From positions 1 through 5,798 of the forward strand of contig PMKG01000153.1 in the NCBI GenBank assembly GCA_003157675.1: a DNA stretch of 5,798 nt, in the 5' to 3' direction. The notes beneath the pieces are model-generated. The model did no database searches. It saw only the letters and a program-made list of their open reading frames with translations, and was not told where the DNA came from. The first letter of the stretch is position 1. Every line of letters starts with the position of its first letter. This DNA is from Acidobacteriota bacterium (GTDB lineage: Bacteria; Acidobacteriota; Vicinamibacteria; Vicinamibacterales; Fen-181). Shown one piece after another: positions 4,387-5,798 of the stretch. The translations under genes were made by a program, and so were the position numbers.

Positions 4387-5798
4387 ATGTTCTCTCCCGA
4401 CGACACCATCGTCGCCCTCGCCACCCCGCCCGGTCGCGGAGGCCTGTCGGTCGTCCGCGTGAGCGGGCCACGCAGCCTCGACATCGCGGCCCGCTTGATC
4501 GACGGCCCCACCCCACTCGCGCCGCGGCAGGCGACGCTCGTCCGCGTCGCGATCGCCGCGCGCGCGGCGAGATCGTCGATTGACGCGACGGCACCGGTGG
4601 CGGCGGTCGACCAGGCCGTCGCGACCTGGTTCGCCGCGCCTGCCTCGTACACCGGCGAGGACATCGTCGAGTTCAGCCTGCACGGCAGCCCGGTGATCGC
4701 CGGCGAAGTGATCGCCGCGTGCGTGGCGGCGGGCGCACGACTGGCCGGGCCCGGCGAGTTCACGCTGCGCGCCTTCCTCAACGGGCGGCTCGATCTGACG
4801 CAGGCCGAGGCGGTGCGCGACCTCGTGGAGGCGACGACGCCGCTCCAGGCGAAGGTGGCGTTCGACCAACTGCAGGGCGCGCTGGCCGAGCGGATCGGCG
4901 AGATCGAACGCCAGCTGTTCGACCTCAGGACGAGACTCGAGGCGTCGGCCGATTTCCCCGACGAAGGCTTCCACTTCATCTCGCCAGACGAGACGCGCGA
5001 GGCGATTCGCGACGCGCTCGGGCGAATCGAAGGGCTGCTCGCCGACGGGCGCCGCGGGCGGCTCGTGCGCGAAGGGATCGTGGTGGCGATCGCCGGGCGG
5101 CCGAACGTGGGGAAGTCGACGCTGTTCAACCGGCTCTCCGGCGTCGACCGCGCCATCGTGACACCGGTGCCCGGGACGACGCGCGACGTGCTGACCGAGG
5201 CGGTGATGCTGGGCGCGACGCGCGTGACGCTGGTCGACACGGCGGGTTTGCGGCCGACCTCAGACCCCGTGGAGCGGGAGGGCGTCGCCCGCGCAGAGAA
5301 AGCCCACGCGGCGGCGGACGTCGTCCTGGCGATGCTCGATCGGTCCGCGCCGCTGACCGAGGACGATCGGCGGCTGCTCGGGACGGCGGATCGGGCCACG
5401 CGAATCGTGGTTGCGACCAAGACGGACCTGGCGGCGGCCTGGACGCCGGCCGAGCTCGCGGACCAAGGCCTCGTGGACGGCGGAGCGGTTGTGGAGATCT
5501 CGGCGGTTACAGGTTCAGGAATCGACGAGCTGATTCTGTCAATTGACAAAGTTGCCGGGTTGTCTGGGCCTAAAGAGCCAGTATATATTAGCAATATAAG
5601 ACACATTGAATTGTTAGGGCATGCGGCAGAAACATTGATTGATGCGGCATCAGCGGCGGCACTTGAAATTGGTCAAATACCAGAAGATGTTGTTTTGTCC
5701 TGTCTTGGTGCGGCCTCTGAGCTATTACAAGAAGTCACCGGAGAGCGGACGACCGACGACCTGCTGGCCGCCATCTTCTCGCGATTCTGCGTCGGCAA
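4387..5798 (+). CDS. mnmE: tRNA uridine-5-carboxymethylaminomethyl modification GTPase MnmE (lacks only its last base and stop)
   Basis: MnmE, together with MnmG, modifies the wobble uridine (position 34) of certain tRNAs using methylene-tetrahydrofolate and GTP hydrolysis. From the ATG at 4387, 470 whole codons plus two bases are present. The N-terminal folate-binding domain opens DTIVALATPPGRGGLSVVRVSG (6-27) and has SYTGEDIVEFSLHG and GEFTLRAFLNGRLDLTQAEAV. The GTPase domain shows G1 GRPNVGKS (237-244), G2 GTTRD (263-267), G3 DTAG (284-287), a divergent G4 TKTD (344-347) instead of NKxD, and G5 SA (372-373). The C-terminal helical domain ends RFCVG (466-470) with the catalytic Cys468 and part of the final Lys. 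No in-frame alternative start lies between jag and this ATG, and the start matches the family N-terminus, though GGAGGG (4359-4364) is too far upstream to serve it. Codons 374-449 are strikingly AT-rich (see the island entry). Confidence 0.96.
   Translation, partial: MFSPDDTIVALATPPGRGGLSVVRVSGPRSLDIAARLIDGPTPLAPRQATLVRVAIAARAARSSIDATAPVAAVDQAVATWFAAPASYTGEDIVEFSLHGSPVIAGEVIAACVAAGARLAGPGEFTLRAFLNGRLDLTQAEAVRDLVEATTPLQAKVAFDQLQGALAERIGEIERQLFDLRTRLEASADFPDEGFHFISPDETREAIRDALGRIEGLLADGRRGRLVREGIVVAIAGRPNVGKSTLFNRLSGVDRAIVTPVPGTTRDVLTEAVMLGATRVTLVDTAGLRPTSDPVEREGVARAEKAHAAADVVLAMLDRSAPLTEDDRRLLGTADRATRIVVATKTDLAAAWTPAELADQGLVDGGAVVEISAVTGSGIDELILSIDKVAGLSGPKEPVYISNIRHIELLGHAAETLIDAASAAALEIGQIPEDVVLSCLGAASELLQEVTGERTTDDLLAAIFSRFCVG
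5537..5548. repeat. Perfect 12-bp palindrome TGTCAATTGACA within mnmE
   Basis: TGTCAATTGACA is fully self-complementary and lies near the start of the AT-rich island, covering mnmE codons that read LSIDK. Its right half contains a consensus -35 hexamer TTGACA (5543-5548), but no -10 hexamer stands at 16-18 bp. The form resembles a dimeric repressor site; no regulator can be named from the sequence. Confidence 0.45.
5560..5589 (+). promoter_or_regulatory. Possible internal promoter in the mnmE AT-rich island
   Basis: TTGTCT (5560-5565, 4 of 6 to the -35 consensus) and TATATT (5584-5589, 5 of 6 to the -10 consensus) are 18 bp apart on the plus strand. It would transcribe the mnmE 3' end and whatever gene follows. 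AT-rich DNA gives such matches easily, so this is weak. Confidence 0.25.
5584..5598. repeat. Interrupted AT palindrome TATATT-AGC-AATATA within mnmE
   Basis: TATATT (5584-5589) and AATATA (5593-5598) are perfect inverted 6-bp arms around a 3-bp spacer, at codons for the YISNI segment just before the conserved RH of the MnmE C-terminal domain. It is the most AT-rich stretch of the whole window and could be a melting site, an operator or chance. Confidence 0.35.

Larger units (their letters stand above)
5506..5733 (+). other. AT-rich codon-usage island inside mnmE
   Basis: Codons 374-449 of mnmE have 25 of 76 third positions G or C (33%). The 91 codons before have 79 of 91 (87%) and the 21 after have 19 of 21 (90%). 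Rare-looking codons for this genome crowd here (ATA, TTA, CTA, AGA, GTA, TCA). Only one Arg occurs in 76 residues, against eight in the preceding 91. The reading frame is intact and the protein still aligns with the MnmE helical domain (RHIELLGHAAETL..., LLQEVTGE). The island begins right after the G5 motif and ends at the conserved VTGE segment. Homologous replacement from an AT-rich donor or selection for an embedded DNA/RNA signal would both fit. Confidence 0.85.

Noticed and set aside
4326..5606. Long minus-strand open frame inside mnmE
   Set aside because: Ser/Arg/Ala-rich shadow of mnmE, which has every GTPase and C-terminal motif on the plus strand.
5785..5798. mnmE 3' end as an attachment site for a genomic island of the SGI1 type
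   Set aside because: The 3' end of this gene (thdF/trmE) is a known SGI1 integration site, but the window stops there and shows no integrase, direct repeat or element sequence; only what follows base 5798 could tell.

Overview
The window is high in GC and carries the conserved bacterial chromosome-origin neighbourhood. The 5' part of dnaA lies on the minus strand. Diverging from it on the plus strand is the run rpmH, rnpA, yidD, yidC, jag (khpB), mnmE. Gene order, the GC-biased codon use and the style of the proteins (Ala/Pro-rich YidC linker, YidC with FPLRHKSM after its first core membrane segment) suggest a high-GC Gram-negative organism. Acidobacteriota, perhaps Vicinamibacteria-like, is my best guess from memory of the families. 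The sequence alone does not prove it.

Layout. Bases 1-651 encode DnaA residues 1-217, up to the Walker B motif; the rest lies outside the window. Bases 652-1091 have no gene. They hold three perfect matches to the DnaA-box consensus TTWTNCACA packed into 32 bp (858-889) and a good sigma70-type promoter (TTGACA, 18 bp, TATCAT) facing rpmH. This is a candidate oriC and/or DnaA autoregulatory region. From 1092 the genes are tightly packed: rpmH (ribosomal protein L34), rnpA (RNase P protein), yidD (insertion-efficiency factor), yidC (membrane insertase), then a 140-bp gap with a 14-bp-period tandem and inverted repeat, then jag/khpB (RNA binding) and mnmE (tRNA-modifying GTPase). MnmE is complete except for the last base of its final Lys codon and the stop.

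Function. The cluster joins replication initiation (DnaA), translation and tRNA maturation (L34, RnpA, MnmE) and inner-membrane protein biogenesis (YidD, YidC), with Jag as the RNA-binding partner usually found next to YidC. Most of it looks like one co-oriented transcription unit driven from the promoter before rpmH, with possible attenuation or RNA processing at the yidC-jag repeat.

The most unusual signal is a sharply bounded AT-rich island inside mnmE (about 5506-5733, codons 374-449). Third-position GC falls from about 87% before it to about 33% inside, then returns to about 90% in the last 21 codons, while frame and MnmE homology are kept. It starts just after the G5 motif of the GTPase domain and contains a perfect 12-bp palindrome, an interrupted AT palindrome and promoter-like hexamers. 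It may be an intragenic recombination patch or an embedded regulatory element. Other points worth a second look are a Jag protein without Jag_N or a KH GxxG loop, a YidC with Asn where the groove arginine is expected, a proline-rich C-terminal tail on YidD, and a TKxD G4 motif in MnmE.
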